From contig NC_020191.1 in NCBI RefSeq assembly GCF_000315915.1, forward strand, positions 868,001 to 932,000: a DNA stretch of 64,000 bases, read 5' to 3'. Of the stretch, positions 18,516 through 30,000 are shown in pieces. The position numbers and the translations under genes are program-made. Position 1 is the first letter of the stretch. Each line of letters opens with the position of its first letter. The notes under the pieces were generated by a model. The model was not told where the DNA came from. It was given only the letters and a program-made list of their open reading frames with translations, and did not search any database. Origin of the DNA: Henningerozyma blattae CBS 6284. Taxonomy: Eukaryota; Ascomycota; Saccharomycetes; Saccharomycetales; Saccharomycetaceae.

Positions 18516-18904
18516 GCTTTAATTGGCTCTGCCGTGTTTGGACGCACTACATCGTCACAGAGATATGCCGCACGAGTGCAGAGATCGAGCAGGATCTGGC
18601 CTGTCCGGGTGTTTCTCTGCATCGCCAGAATCAGGGCCTAAATCGGCAAGTGTCTGAGGGGCCTATATTGAGTTTCCCATAGCAGTAACAGCGGGCATTT
18701 GGCTCTCTAGGAGACGAAGTGGCTGTAAAAGGGTCTGTCTTTTTGAAATACAGGTTAGGATTCTTAAAATGCTCCCCTATCGGAGGCAATTACAGAGGAT
18801 TCGTAGAGACTGCTCAGAACTCCTTGGAGATCTAAAAATAGCCATCTTATCTAAGATGTAACAGGTAAGCGGATTATATATTCGAAACGTTCCATCAACA
18901 ACGC

Positions 18905-18997
18905 TTGAAATTGAAACGCTCTGCTTATGACATTCGAAACTTTCTACTTTTGATACTCGAAACTTTCCGTCTGTGACACTCGAAACTTTCCGTTTAC
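18905..18997. repeat. 23-bp tandem repeat, about four copies
   Basis: The motif T(T/C)GAAAC starts at 18911, 18934, 18957 and 18980, exactly 23 bp apart. The last two copies share TCGAAACTTTCCGT. An additional TCGAAAC at 18882 is out of register. It lies about 200 bp beyond the BUD27 stop. Confidence 0.75.
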
Positions 18998-19193
18998 GAT
19001 GTTGGTGTTATCGTCTTTATTTTTTTAATTAATTAATATAACACTGATTTATACAAGTATCAATAAATTTTGAAATTATCTTTTGAATTACAAAACATCA
19101 AAATAAAAGACCTATACAAACGAGCAGAAAAATTGAAGTATGTTCTATCTATTTTTATAAACCAATGCTACGAACGTATCTATGTAAGGCAAT

Positions 19194-22157
19194 TTATCCA
19201 ATTGTTTCATTCATAGAGATCTGGCGACTTCTAAACCGACTTGTCTTTAAAGGATTACCGTATTCATCAATGGGTTCCAAACTTTTCCCTTCATCTGGAC
19301 CCTCCACCTCTCCATTCTCGTAATTGACCTCGGGAAAGGATGACATCATCTTCCCTATCAATCCTTCTTTCATCTTATGATACTCTAACGTGATCGATTC
19401 TTGCAACTTCTCAGTACTCAAGCCATAATCAACGTCGTCTTCTTGATAATTCTCCGGTATATCATTCTCGACGATATCAACAACCATAGGAGTCCCATCG
19501 TCGTCATCATCAGCTTCTTGTTGTTTTGTTTCATTATTCGAATTCAATCGGAACTCTGCAATCTCGTCTTTCAATTCCTCTACTTGATTATTATAGTCTT
19601 TAAAGTCTTCTAATTTTTCAATCAATGTACCTGGATCTTCTTCTAAATCTCCATCGTAAATACCTAAGGAGTACGCCCGTACCATGTCATCGATATTATC
19701 ACCAAGTGCTTGATAATCAATAGTCGGCAACTGTTTTATGCCTTTATTCTTTTCTTGTTCTTTTTTTATAATATCATTAATCTCTTCGGGAAATGATCCT
19801 TGATTGTTGTCAGTATCATGTTTTGAAGGCTTAATAGTTTCTTCAATTTCGTTATCTGATTCGTCTAATTGTTTCAAGAGTTGTTCTGTGGAATTTTGAG
19901 GTGTATAGTTACTTGGCCTAATAAGAGAATTCATCTTCTTATTAAATTTCGATAGCTTCGGCGGGTTGGTTTTACTTATGGAGGGGGTTACAGTATCTTC
20001 TGTAACAATATCTTCAACAGCTTTTTCAACAATAGTATCCTTGATAGTTCCCACTATAATCGTATCTTCAACCGCCCTTTCAACAATAGTATCTTCAACA
20101 GCTCTTTCCATAAAGCCATATTTAACTACCCTTTCTACAATAGTGTCCTCAATGGCTCTCTCTACTTTAGTATTCCTGGTAGGATTTTCAACAATATTAT
20201 CTTTAACAGCCCTCTCTGTAATAGTATCTTTGATAGGTCTTTCAACAATAGTATCCTCAACAGCCCTCTCTATAACAGCATCCTCAACAGCCCTCTCTAT
20301 AACAGCATCCTCAACAGCCCTCTCTATAACAGCATCCTCAACAACTCTCTCAGTAATGGTATCTTCAATAGGCTGCTTTTTAGAAGAATCCGCAGAGGTT
20401 CTTTTACTTGTATCTGTTACTTTATATTCTACAATATCGTTGGATGTAATATCATTTCTTTCAATAATGTAATTAACTATTGAATTTTTGGAAGCATTAC
20501 TACTAATTTTATCCCTTGAATTTGTTGAAACAGATGGGTCTGTAATAATTCTATCCTTTTTAAATCTAGACACTCTCTTTTTCTTATTTTGCATTTCTTC
20601 TTCTTCGTGTTCAAGTTCTGCTTCGACAACTTTTGAATATTTATCATGGATTTCTTCAGATCTTTTAACACCTAATAACTCAGCAAATAAATCACTATCG
20701 AAGTCATCTTTGGTTAATATTCCCTCATGCGGATCAATTTCATAGGTCATGGATCCACTATTGGAAAATCTTGGGAAATTATGTGTATTTCTCTTTGTTT
20801 CTGATTTCATATTTTCAATTTCATGAATATCTAATTCTTCAGCAAATGCTACACTTTTCTTCTTTTCAGTTGTAGTGATATTTTCAGATGAAGCGTTTAC
20901 TGAGAGTGAACTTGATTTTAAGATGGATTTGCCAGCTTCCTTCTTAGGTATTGGAGTTACAGGAGTCTTAATATTTTCTTCATATTTTACCGACTCTTCT
21001 TGATCAACAATTTCCCCATCGTTAGAAGTCCTTGCCATTCTTAATTGATTAATTTGATCCATAAACGAGTTTCTAGCAAACCCAGGAACTGTAGTAAATC
21101 TTGCCGGCTTATCATAATCATAATCATCACCAAAACTAACTTCATCATCATCAGCATCATCATTATCATTTCCGTAGTCATCATATTTTGAATAATCAAG
21201 ACCCCTATATGAATCCATATCATATGCAACATCAGCAAGATCAATTTCACCATCTTCTAAATTATCTTGCTCATCCAATTTTTCAACCAAATCTGCAAAC
21301 GTGTACATTTCGTTTTTAGATATGCCATTGAAACTATTAATATTATCACTATTGCTATCATTTTCGTCAATATCGTTATTGAGGTCATTTTCCGAAACTG
21401 TCAAATCTGATGATTTTGATTTATCTTGTAAGGTAATATCTACGACTTCTTCTATTTTTGGTATTTTCTTGAATTTCTTTCTGTTTTTTTTGTAATCTCG
21501 ATTCAATTTCCCTCTTAAGTTTTTCTCAAAATAACTTTGCTTAGCTTGCTGAGGTAAACTTTTATCATTACTAGATATTGTAGCATCAGTAGATCCATCT
21601 AATATTCTTTGTTCTAATTCTGCTACCTTTTTCTTAGAGGAGGCATGAGGTGTCACTGAACTACTAATAATATTGCCATCATCATCCAATTCTTCCCTAA
21701 TTTCCATCGGCTGAAATAATTCATCACCTTCTTCATTTGCCATTTCATAATCGTTATCGAGCTTCTTTTCTTCTGCCTTTTCTTGCTGAGAAAACATCTG
21801 CATATCACCTAATGCCTTATTACCTTCTTCTATTTTAGATGTAAATTGGTCAATAGCTTGATTTATTAAATAAAGTTTGTTTTTAAGAAAATCCAGAATT
21901 TCATCTCTTTGTTTCTCTACATAATAATCATAACCAATATTTAAATAAAAGGTATCTTCGGAGACAATAACTTCTCCAAATACCATCCCCTTTCTTTCCT
22001 TTCTATCATCGATATCACCAGTGGCCTCTCTATCTATAAAATGCTGGCCAACACTATCCAAAATAGCATTATATTGAACTTTTTGTTCCTCTAAGAAAGA
22101 TTTCTTATCATTAAGATTTGATAAAGTCTTGGTAATTTGTTGTTCAAGGACATCCAT
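19194..22157 (-). CDS. BUD27: Unconventional prefoldin Bud27/URI
   Basis: Bud27 is the yeast URI protein, a prefoldin-like factor needed for cytoplasmic assembly of RNA polymerases and linked to TOR signalling and translation. The start is the ATG at 22157 (MDVLEQQ), giving 987 residues against 796 in S. cerevisiae; an open extension to 22196 begins with TTG. Residues 1-110 form the alpha-type prefoldin domain (coiled coil, then MVFGEVIVSEDTFYLNIGYD with YYVEK). The middle is acidic and low-complexity. The extra length is partly explained by a 14-unit array of 9-residue repeats (consensus VEDTIVERA) encoded at 19992-20369. Identity rests on the prefoldin domain and on synteny with EPL1. Confidence 0.88.
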   Translation of the reverse strand: MDVLEQQITKTLSNLNDKKSFLEEQKVQYNAILDSVGQHFIDREATGDIDDRKERKGMVFGEVIVSEDTFYLNIGYDYYVEKQRDEILDFLKNKLYLINQAIDQFTSKIEEGNKALGDMQMFSQQEKAEEKKLDNDYEMANEEGDELFQPMEIREELDDDGNIISSSVTPHASSKKKVAELEQRILDGSTDATISSNDKSLPQQAKQSYFEKNLRGKLNRDYKKNRKKFKKIPKIEEVVDITLQDKSKSSDLTVSENDLNNDIDENDSNSDNINSFNGISKNEMYTFADLVEKLDEQDNLEDGEIDLADVAYDMDSYRGLDYSKYDDYGNDNDDADDDEVSFGDDYDYDKPARFTTVPGFARNSFMDQINQLRMARTSNDGEIVDQEESVKYEENIKTPVTPIPKKEAGKSILKSSSLSVNASSENITTTEKKKSVAFAEELDIHEIENMKSETKRNTHNFPRFSNSGSMTYEIDPHEGILTKDDFDSDLFAELLGVKRSEEIHDKYSKVVEAELEHEEEEMQNKKKRVSRFKKDRIITDPSVSTNSRDKISSNASKNSIVNYIIERNDITSNDIVEYKVTDTSKRTSADSSKKQPIEDTITERVVEDAVIERAVEDAVIERAVEDAVIERAVEDTIVERPIKDTITERAVKDNIVENPTRNTKVERAIEDTIVERVVKYGFMERAVEDTIVERAVEDTIIVGTIKDTIVEKAVEDIVTEDTVTPSISKTNPPKLSKFNKKMNSLIRPSNYTPQNSTEQLLKQLDESDNEIEETIKPSKHDTDNNQGSFPEEINDIIKKEQEKNKGIKQLPTIDYQALGDNIDDMVRAYSLGIYDGDLEEDPGTLIEKLEDFKDYNNQVEELKDEIAEFRLNSNNETKQQEADDDDDGTPMVVDIVENDIPENYQEDDVDYGLSTEKLQESITLEYHKMKEGLIGKMMSSFPEVNYENGEVEGPDEGKSLEPIDEYGNPLKTSRFRSRQISMNETIG
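19992..20369 (-). repeat. 27-bp coding minisatellite in BUD27
   Basis: Fourteen consecutive 27-bp units encode 9-residue repeats of the form (V/I)(E/K)D(T/A)(I/V)(V/I/T)ER(A/V/P). Units 2-4 are identical (VEDAVIERA), suggesting recent amplification. Other units have diverged, for example TRNTKVERA and VKYGFMERA. Confidence 0.9.
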
Positions 22158-23441
22158 ATTATCTATAAAATCCTTCACTAGTAGTTTAACAAACAATACG
22201 GACTTATAAATTTCAAAACAGAAATCAATATCATATCATTTTAATACTATTTTAATATTTTTCTTTATTAGTCCTTTACTAATCTAAGCTCATCGCTCGA
22301 ATTACAGCGTTGCTTTTTCTTTTTCTTACAGAAAATAGTCCACGTGCTAAATTACTATTTTGGGAAACTCATCATACAGTCGGAATTTAGACGGCTTTTG
22401 GTAATACGAAGAATGTCAAATGGAATTCAATTTAGTTTTCCGGGTGACTACACTCTTGCATTGTGCATTTATTAATTTCATTTTATAAGATCAGGCTAGA
22501 CCTGTTGAAGAAGGAATAAGGAACTTGTAAACTAAACCATACACGCATACAAAAAACAAGAAGACAAAAAAAATGTATAACCCAGTTAGCTTAGAGAATG
22601 ATATTATGCATCAACTCATGCTACTACACAACTAATAGTGCTGACGTTTCTGACAAGAGAATTTAAGCATTCACTTATACCACAGGATCTATGGGGTGAC
22701 ATTCCATCTTTCCGAAACACCATCGCACAATAAACTTTTACAACCCATTACCTTTCGAAAATAACAACTTATAATGATATTATACGCTAGTTTGTGACCA
22801 CCAAACTCACCAATCGTGAATCATCTGAAATATGACCACAACACACGTGACTTCCACGTGCTTTTGTCCGGCAGGGGCCATCCGCGGATCCGGACACCAT
22901 TGCCCGGACAGTGTTTTCCGGACATCGAGAAACGAAAAAAAACAAAGTGTCCGGCCGGATAGCGAGTTTTCAGCTGCTTCGTTATCCTACACGTTGAAAA
23001 ACAGCCACGGATTTGCCGTTAAAAACAAGGTGCAAAAATAGCAAAAAAACTATACATATTCCTGTGCACTATTGGCCAGGTTCCATAGCCGCTGATATTA
23101 TCACGGGCACCCTCGACATTAGGTATTCTAATCTGTGTGCTGCTGTCTTTTTGGTCTTTTTCTTTTTCTACGTTTTCTGTGTCTTTTTTTTGCCACCCCG
23201 TGGATTCGTTCGACAGAAAAAAAGTGTCCGGAAATACCCTATTCAACGCGTCGTCTCCCGGACACCTGCACGTGATACAACAGAATATCCATAATTAAGG
23301 CTTCAATTGCTTTTATTTGGTCCTTTATTTTTTTCTTTTGCTCTTAATTCTTTCATCGTTTTGATCTTAATAGATATTTTTATTTTATTTTATTTTATTT
23401 TTTATTTTTTTGTTTTGTTTTCTGATACATTTTAAGCTGAT
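22158..23441. other. Divergent BUD27-EPL1 promoter region
   Basis: 1.28 kb between two divergent genes with no recognised coding sequence. Notable content is a cluster of seven TGTCCGG heptamers (22865-23264), two CACGTG boxes 13 bp apart near 22843 and 22856, and long T-rich tracts just before the EPL1 ATG. Confidence 0.75.
22865..23264. promoter_or_regulatory. Cluster of seven TGTCCGG/CCGGACA sites
   Basis: The heptamer TGTCCGG occurs at 22865, 22948 and 23225. Its complement CCGGACA occurs at 22890, 22904, 22918 and 23258. The three central copies are exactly 14 bp apart. CGG-containing motifs like this are typical of Zn2Cys6 regulators, but I cannot name the factor. Confidence 0.65.
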
Positions 23442-26300
23442 ATGTCTACTTCTGCTGCCGCTAATGCTACTGCACAAGGACCTGCCGGCCACACGAAGAA
23501 CTTAAATACTGCAGCGGCTAATACGAGGTTTAGACACCGAAAAATATCAGTTAAACAACAATTGCATATTTATAAGCCATCTGACCTTAAAAATTTAGAC
23601 GCCGAGGAACTTCAACAGAGAGATGTCATTGATGTCGAAACAGGTGTTGAAAAGAATGAAGAGAAAGAGGTTCATTTACACAAAATTTTACAGAAAAAAC
23701 AAGTAACTACTGCTAAAAAAGATTATATCCCAACCCCTGATGCATCTCATATATGGAAAGGGTTTGAGCAATTTTACCAGGGGAAATACAATTTTCCAAA
23801 GACTTATATCAAATTTTCTGCTACAGTAGAAGATTGTTTTGGGGCCAATTATTTCATGGATGAAATAGACGAGAAATTCTTAAATGAAAAAGTTAATTTG
23901 AATATCAATGATGATGATAAAGATAAATTTCTAACAGAAGATGAATTTGAACTATTATGCTCCAATTTTGAAAATATCATTCATGAACGACAACCCTTTT
24001 TATCAATGGATCCTGAAACTATTTTAGCATTTAATGAAATAAAACCATCTCTTCTAAAAGCTGATTATAATGATATATCTTTGAAAAAAGAATTAGCTAA
24101 AGATATAGGCATTAATGATAGCGATAAGAATACAGACCCAACTGTAATACGAACTCAATTCGAACCAATTAATGAAAAAACCGTACGACCTTTGCCAGTA
24201 TTAGTAGAGAAATTTGGTTCTAAAGTTTACGAGCATTGGAAAAATCGTAAAATTCAAGCAAATGGTAATAATATTTTCCCAGAATTAAAATTTGAAAGAC
24301 CTGACGAAAAGGATGATGTTAACCCTTATGTTTGTTTCCGTAGACGTGATGTTAGGCATCCAAGAAAGACAAGACGTATAGATATCTTAAATAGTCATAA
24401 ATTAAGAATGATCCATAAAGCATTATTAAATGCGAAAGATTTGGCATTGCTAGTGGCAAAACGTGAAAATACTAATTTAAATCTATTGCAAAATGAGAAA
24501 AAAATATTTACTGAAAGACTCGAATTGAAGAAATTAAAAAGATCTCTTAATATAAAAGGTGAAGATGATGATTTGATTAACCATAAACGTAAAAAAGTAC
24601 ACATCATCACAACACAAAGGAGAGAACAAATGGCAAGACAACAGAGAGAGGATGAAGAAAAGAAAATTTTGGAAGCTAAATTAGCTGCTGATAACGCAGC
24701 AGCGGTCGAGGATGTTGACGAAAAAACTACAAAAAAGAATAAAACAAAGAGTTCTAAAAAGGAATCGTCAACCAAGGCAGCTGCCGAAAAAGTACCTAAA
24801 ATACCTGCCGAAAAGATTCCAAAACCAATCCCTCCTCAACCACAAACTGTCACCTCACACGTTTATGTTAAATTACCAAGTTCTAAAATCCCAGATATTG
24901 TTTTGGATGATGTTGAAAACTTATTATTCAATAAAGAAAGAAATGCAAGAAAATTTGTTCATGATAGAATGGAAAAGAGAAGACTAGAAGATAAACATGC
25001 ATATTTCAATCTTACTGATGATCCATATAACCCAGTGTTTGAGATTCACATACCAAAGGGAGTACAATCATCTAACGTTCCATTCTCTTCAATTACATCA
25101 TCAAAATTCGAAATCCCGAAATCTTATTACTCACCAGATTTACACGATTGCTTAAATGGTAGTTCAAAAGATATTTATGCTTTTAAAAGAAATGGTGAAA
25201 AAATTTCAAGTAAAGAAAGTTATAAAATTAAGAAACCAGAGATTTATGACCCATTCGCAACTAAAAACAATCAAATTCTAACTAAGGAACATCCTGTCAT
25301 GTTTAGATCACGTATTGGCCGTTGTGGGATCAAATATATTGACCGTAAAATAAATACCAGTGTTGCCAATTCTAGAGAATCTGAAGCAATATTCACTGAA
25401 TTTTTTGATTTTGATGCTATTGAGAAACAAGAGAGTAATTCCAATGATGTTATAGATGTCTATGAGTCTAAAATGGATGAATTAGTGAGATCCCATGATC
25501 AATGGAAGTATGATTCTACTTTTAATGAGTATGGTGCCAAGTTTTCTTCTGAACCTGCTACACTAAACCAGATTTCCAACGAGACTCAAGTTATTAGATT
25601 TGGTACAATGTTAGGTAGTAAAGCATATGAACAATTACGTGATATAACATTGAAATATCGTCAAGAATACATTAATAAATTAAGACAACAAAAATTGAAT
25701 GCTAAAAAGCTAAAAGCAAACACGCCATCCGTTACTATAAGCTCGAATGGCAATTCAAATAGTATTATTGCCCCAAATACACAGAAAAACCAGCAGGGAT
25801 CCAATAAAGGTGCGAAAAATGTATCCAATAGTACAGATAATAATTCGTCACAAAATAATGATGAAAATAAAAGTAAAGAGAAGACAAACAATAAAACAAC
25901 CTCCGACAAAACAAATAAAAAATCTAACACTCCATCAAATCCTTCTACGATATTACCAAGCACTAATGACATTGCTTCAGATAATAAATCGTCTTCCCCC
26001 AGCAAATCTATTGGTGATGAATCGGTGCTAAAATCTACTGTAAATAATCCTCTTTCAAGTTCTCCATCTAAGAGAAAGAAAAGCGCTGGCACTGGGAGCA
26101 AACCAAGTTCAAAAAAGGCATCTACAAGTTCTCCAACAAAAAGTCAATCTAACTCTACTAAGAGTTCTCCAAAAAAAATTCAAACCAATCAAACAAGGGC
26201 CGGAAGCCCTACTAAGTCTAATAAGCCAAAAACCATTAAGGAAGAAAAAGAGAGTGAAACTAAAAGAGATCAAATACCTATTTCTCCCAAAAAGACTTAG
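23442..26300 (+). CDS. EPL1: Enhancer of polycomb Epl1, NuA4 subunit
   Basis: Epl1 anchors the Esa1-Yng2-Eaf6 catalytic module (Piccolo) to the nucleosome and to the rest of NuA4 histone acetyltransferase. The 952-residue product (832 in S. cerevisiae) contains the EPcA region at about residues 28-160: RFRHRKISVKQQLHIYKPSD, LQQRDVIDVETGVEKNEEKE, DYIPTPDASHIW and YIKFSATVEDCFG. A basic, coiled-coil-prone middle (about 400-480) and a long Ser/Asn/Lys-rich C-terminal tail follow; the tail accounts for much of the extra length. The start is the ATG at 23442, shortly before the conserved RFRHRKIS block. It is divergent from BUD27 and tandem with BST1, as expected from chromosome VI left. Confidence 0.94.
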   Translation: MSTSAAANATAQGPAGHTKNLNTAAANTRFRHRKISVKQQLHIYKPSDLKNLDAEELQQRDVIDVETGVEKNEEKEVHLHKILQKKQVTTAKKDYIPTPDASHIWKGFEQFYQGKYNFPKTYIKFSATVEDCFGANYFMDEIDEKFLNEKVNLNINDDDKDKFLTEDEFELLCSNFENIIHERQPFLSMDPETILAFNEIKPSLLKADYNDISLKKELAKDIGINDSDKNTDPTVIRTQFEPINEKTVRPLPVLVEKFGSKVYEHWKNRKIQANGNNIFPELKFERPDEKDDVNPYVCFRRRDVRHPRKTRRIDILNSHKLRMIHKALLNAKDLALLVAKRENTNLNLLQNEKKIFTERLELKKLKRSLNIKGEDDDLINHKRKKVHIITTQRREQMARQQREDEEKKILEAKLAADNAAAVEDVDEKTTKKNKTKSSKKESSTKAAAEKVPKIPAEKIPKPIPPQPQTVTSHVYVKLPSSKIPDIVLDDVENLLFNKERNARKFVHDRMEKRRLEDKHAYFNLTDDPYNPVFEIHIPKGVQSSNVPFSSITSSKFEIPKSYYSPDLHDCLNGSSKDIYAFKRNGEKISSKESYKIKKPEIYDPFATKNNQILTKEHPVMFRSRIGRCGIKYIDRKINTSVANSRESEAIFTEFFDFDAIEKQESNSNDVIDVYESKMDELVRSHDQWKYDSTFNEYGAKFSSEPATLNQISNETQVIRFGTMLGSKAYEQLRDITLKYRQEYINKLRQQKLNAKKLKANTPSVTISSNGNSNSIIAPNTQKNQQGSNKGAKNVSNSTDNNSSQNNDENKSKEKTNNKTTSDKTNKKSNTPSNPSTILPSTNDIASDNKSSSPSKSIGDESVLKSTVNNPLSSSPSKRKKSAGTGSKPSSKKASTSSPTKSQSNSTKSSPKKIQTNQTRAGSPTKSNKPKTIKEEKESETKRDQIPISPKKT

Positions 26301-27007
26301 TGGTATCCTAAAAAGATTTGTTGCTTTATGCTAATTTATTCTGTTGATGTTGTTTAATGTTGCTGTCATTCATTACAAAATATTTGATTTGTGATTTTTC
26401 CCACTTGAATTCTCGTTTACGCTTTTAAATTGAAAGGTTATTTTTGATCATGCATCACATAATCTGTCTGTTAACAGTATTGCAAATTTGTATTATTAAT
26501 TATCTTATAAATATTTAACCTAAATCCTAACAAAGGGGTTGGTAACGAACAATAAATTAATTTCACTTCACATTTTATCACATTAAGAATCCTAACGTTC
26601 TTTCTAATAAAAAGACAATTGCATTATTATATTTACGATACTCATAATCAGTACTTATTTAAACAATTTTATAAATTAAATAATTTAATCTCCAAATTTA
26701 CTATCTTATATTATTCTGATATTAATATGACAATATAACCGTATTATTTTTAAGAAGGGATATATTCAACAGTTGATTTGTAAATTATCTATTTGATAGA
26801 TATCCGTAGTAATAAGAGATTTTTATGTTCTTTCAACCTTTCCACCATTAAATTCCGAATGGGTAACTAACCGATAAATATAAACAAAAAAATATCAAAA
26901 TTTCAAGAAAAAAATTACCACGTAATATTATTGAAGAATCCCACCCCCTTTATTGATATTTTAGAGCATAAGGATATACATTGTGATTTTATATAACATA
27001 TATCCTT
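26301..27007. other. Intergenic region EPL1-BST1
   Basis: 707 bp of AT-rich sequence holding the EPL1 terminator and BST1 promoter. I see no coding sequence, RNA gene or notable repeat. Confidence 0.7.
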
Positions 27008-30000
27008 ATGAGACTAAGGAAGATAGTGAGAAATTTTGATAATAAGGAAAATACATTTCTAATTAGCCAAGAGTCTGATAGTCCAATTGCTCATAGATCT
27101 AAAACAATGGATCTTAATGTGCCTCCTACAAAAATACCGAGAAGTCTATTTGGCTACAAGAATATCAAATATTTTAATTATTCAGCATATATAGGTATAG
27201 TTACCTTGTTAATATTTGCATTTTGCAATGTGTTAACACACTTTAATGGTGCTGATTTACCAGGATGTCATCAAATATACATGTATCCATCATATGCAAG
27301 AATAGATGGTTTTGATGAGAGGTATACGGATCTAGCGAGTAAATATCATCTATATCTGTATAGAGAACAAGATAAAGATAAGGAGCCCGTGAACAATGAT
27401 GAAATTCAATTAGATGGTATTCCAGTTTTATTTATTCCAGGCAACGCTGGTAGTTTCAAACAAGTGAGGTCTATCGCAGCTGCCTCAGCTAATTTGTATT
27501 TCGATTACAAAGAGGATATTACCAATGAGGTAGCAAAGAATTTAGATGTTTTTGCAGCTGACTTTAACGAAGATTTTACGGCATTTCATGGAAGAACTTT
27601 ATTAGATCAAGCTATTTATTTAAATGATGCCGTCAGATATATTCTCGAATTATACGAACAATCTCCTTCTCATAAAGACACATTACCAAAATCAGTTATT
27701 ATTGTGGGCCATTCTATGGGTGGAATTGTGGCTCGTGTCATGCCTACCTTAGAAAATTATGTTGATGAGTCGATAACATCAATTATTACATTATCCACTC
27801 CACATGCAGCCGCGCCATTGACTTTTGATGGTGATGTTTTAAAATTGTATGAACAAACAAATGATTATTGGAACAAACAGTTTTCTAATCCCAACTCCTA
27901 TTTTTCTCAGCATCTGTCTCTTATATCAATAACAGGTGGTATTTCAGACATGATTTTACCCGCCGACTATACAGCAGTTAATACAATTATACCACCAGCA
28001 AATGGGTTTACAACATATAGTTCAAATATTCCGGATGTATGGACACCAATTGACCATCTAGCTGTTGTTTGGTGTGATCAGTTACGTCAAGTTATAGCAC
28101 AATTACTATTAGAGAGCGTGGACTCTACAAGTCCATCAAAGGTGAAATCCCTTGCAGAAAGGATTGCTATTGCTAAGCATTTATTATTATCAGGATTTGA
28201 AGAAGAATCATATCAAATGGAAACTATTACTAACGAAGAAAATCAATACACTGCATTAGATCAGGACAAGCTTTTAGAAGCTTATAATCTTAAGACAGGT
28301 GATATACTGACAATTAGATTAGCAGATGTAACTGAATTACCATCATATATTAAAGTTATTATACCTAAGGATACAGCCTCAACCTATCAATTTAGTATGC
28401 TGTCTTCATTACACAACATAAAAATTCGTTTCTGCACTAACAAAAAGAAGGCTTTACCCGATAATGATGATAATTCAGTTTACTTCAATTGTGTTTCTGA
28501 AGATGATTTATTTGCAACGATTCCAAATCCATCTGAAGGAGTATTTTTGGCTAGCGATTCATCAATGGATTCTGACCACGAACCTTATAAAATGTTAGTT
28601 TTTACTGAAAAGGAATTATCAAAATTTGATTTTATTATAATTGAAACACCACCAATTGTAGAAATGAAGGCATCTGATTACTCTGTCATTGCAATGGAAA
28701 CTGACTATTATTTGGAAACAACAAAATATAGCCCTTTTTATACAACTTTTTTTGGATTTACTGAATTGGTTCCAGAAACTGCATTTGTAAGAACATTTAA
28801 GCATCCAAAAATTTGGAACTCATTATTTTCTTATCGTGTGACTTCTTTCCTCTACTCAGTAAAAGTTGATAACTTTTTATTTAGACCTTTTGTACGACAA
28901 TGGGTTAAATCTCCTTTGGAATCTAAGTGGCATATGGATGTTTTAAGTCATTCATTCGATGTGAATATGCATAATAAGGCTCCTTTTGTTCCTTATGAGC
29001 CACAAGATACAAACTGCACCGATTGCGGACTGAATATGGTCGTAATTGTTCCACCACGAATGGATCTTCAATTAGAATGGAGTGTGAATTGGCCTTTGAC
29101 TATTAAAATGCTTTTTATTAGATATAGATTAGCCATTGCCTCGTTCCCAACATTTTTTATATCTGGAATTATTGCTATTCAATTCTATTATTACAACAAA
29201 ACTGAGATTTATCCAGCTTTCGAAGATGTGACAAATATGCTTATAAAGCGATATTCCATTCCAATTGTTATTTCTTTCTTCTTATTATCTCCTGTTACAA
29301 GCACAAGATTTGTTCAAAGAATTTTATACTGGATTGATCCATTAAAAGTATCAAGACCGTTACTATTTGAAAACGAAGGCATTTACTCAGACATTTATTA
29401 CTTAGGAATAAGTGACATTTTCCCCTCATTGCTTGGGCCAGTGTTTGGCTACATAGCAATTGGAATCGTTTATACTTTCTGCATGATTCTAAAAGTTTGT
29501 GAAAACTTAATAAAGAAAATTACTAGGAGTAGAATTTTTAAAGGAAAATTGTACGTTGAATTACCACCAAATATGAAAAATCAAGGAAAGATTCTTGGCA
29601 AAACTCGTTTGGCAGCTGCATTCCTTTTAGTTTTGATGGTAATCTTTTATATTCCTTATCAACTAGCTTTTCTTCTGGTTGTTATTGTCCAGATTGGTAC
29701 ATGTGGCCGTATTGCCAGTATAAGTGGCATCGAACGTACTAAGGATTACTCAAATTTGAGAAATTACAATTTTTCAATCCTTTTATTGTCACTATTCGTA
29801 GCTGCAATTAATTTCCCTGTTATTATTGTATTTTTACACAATGTTGCTATTAGATGGGAAACATCATTTCGTTCTCATCACAACTTTCTAGCAATTGCAC
29901 CCGTCATACTATTATTTGCTAGCAATTCCAACTTTCGAGTTCCAAGATTCCAATCAAATGGCATTACAGATGGAGGCCTTGCTATAATATTGTTTGGATA

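Larger units (their letters stand above)
17333..19193. other. Long intergenic region upstream of the unrecognised gene
   Basis: 1.86 kb with no recognised gene, between the start of the minus-strand unknown gene and the BUD27 stop. The part from about 18050 to 18700 is less AT-rich than its flanks and could be a decayed gene, but I cannot identify it. It contains short repeats listed separately (17871-17898, 18449-18515, 18905-18997). Confidence 0.6.
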
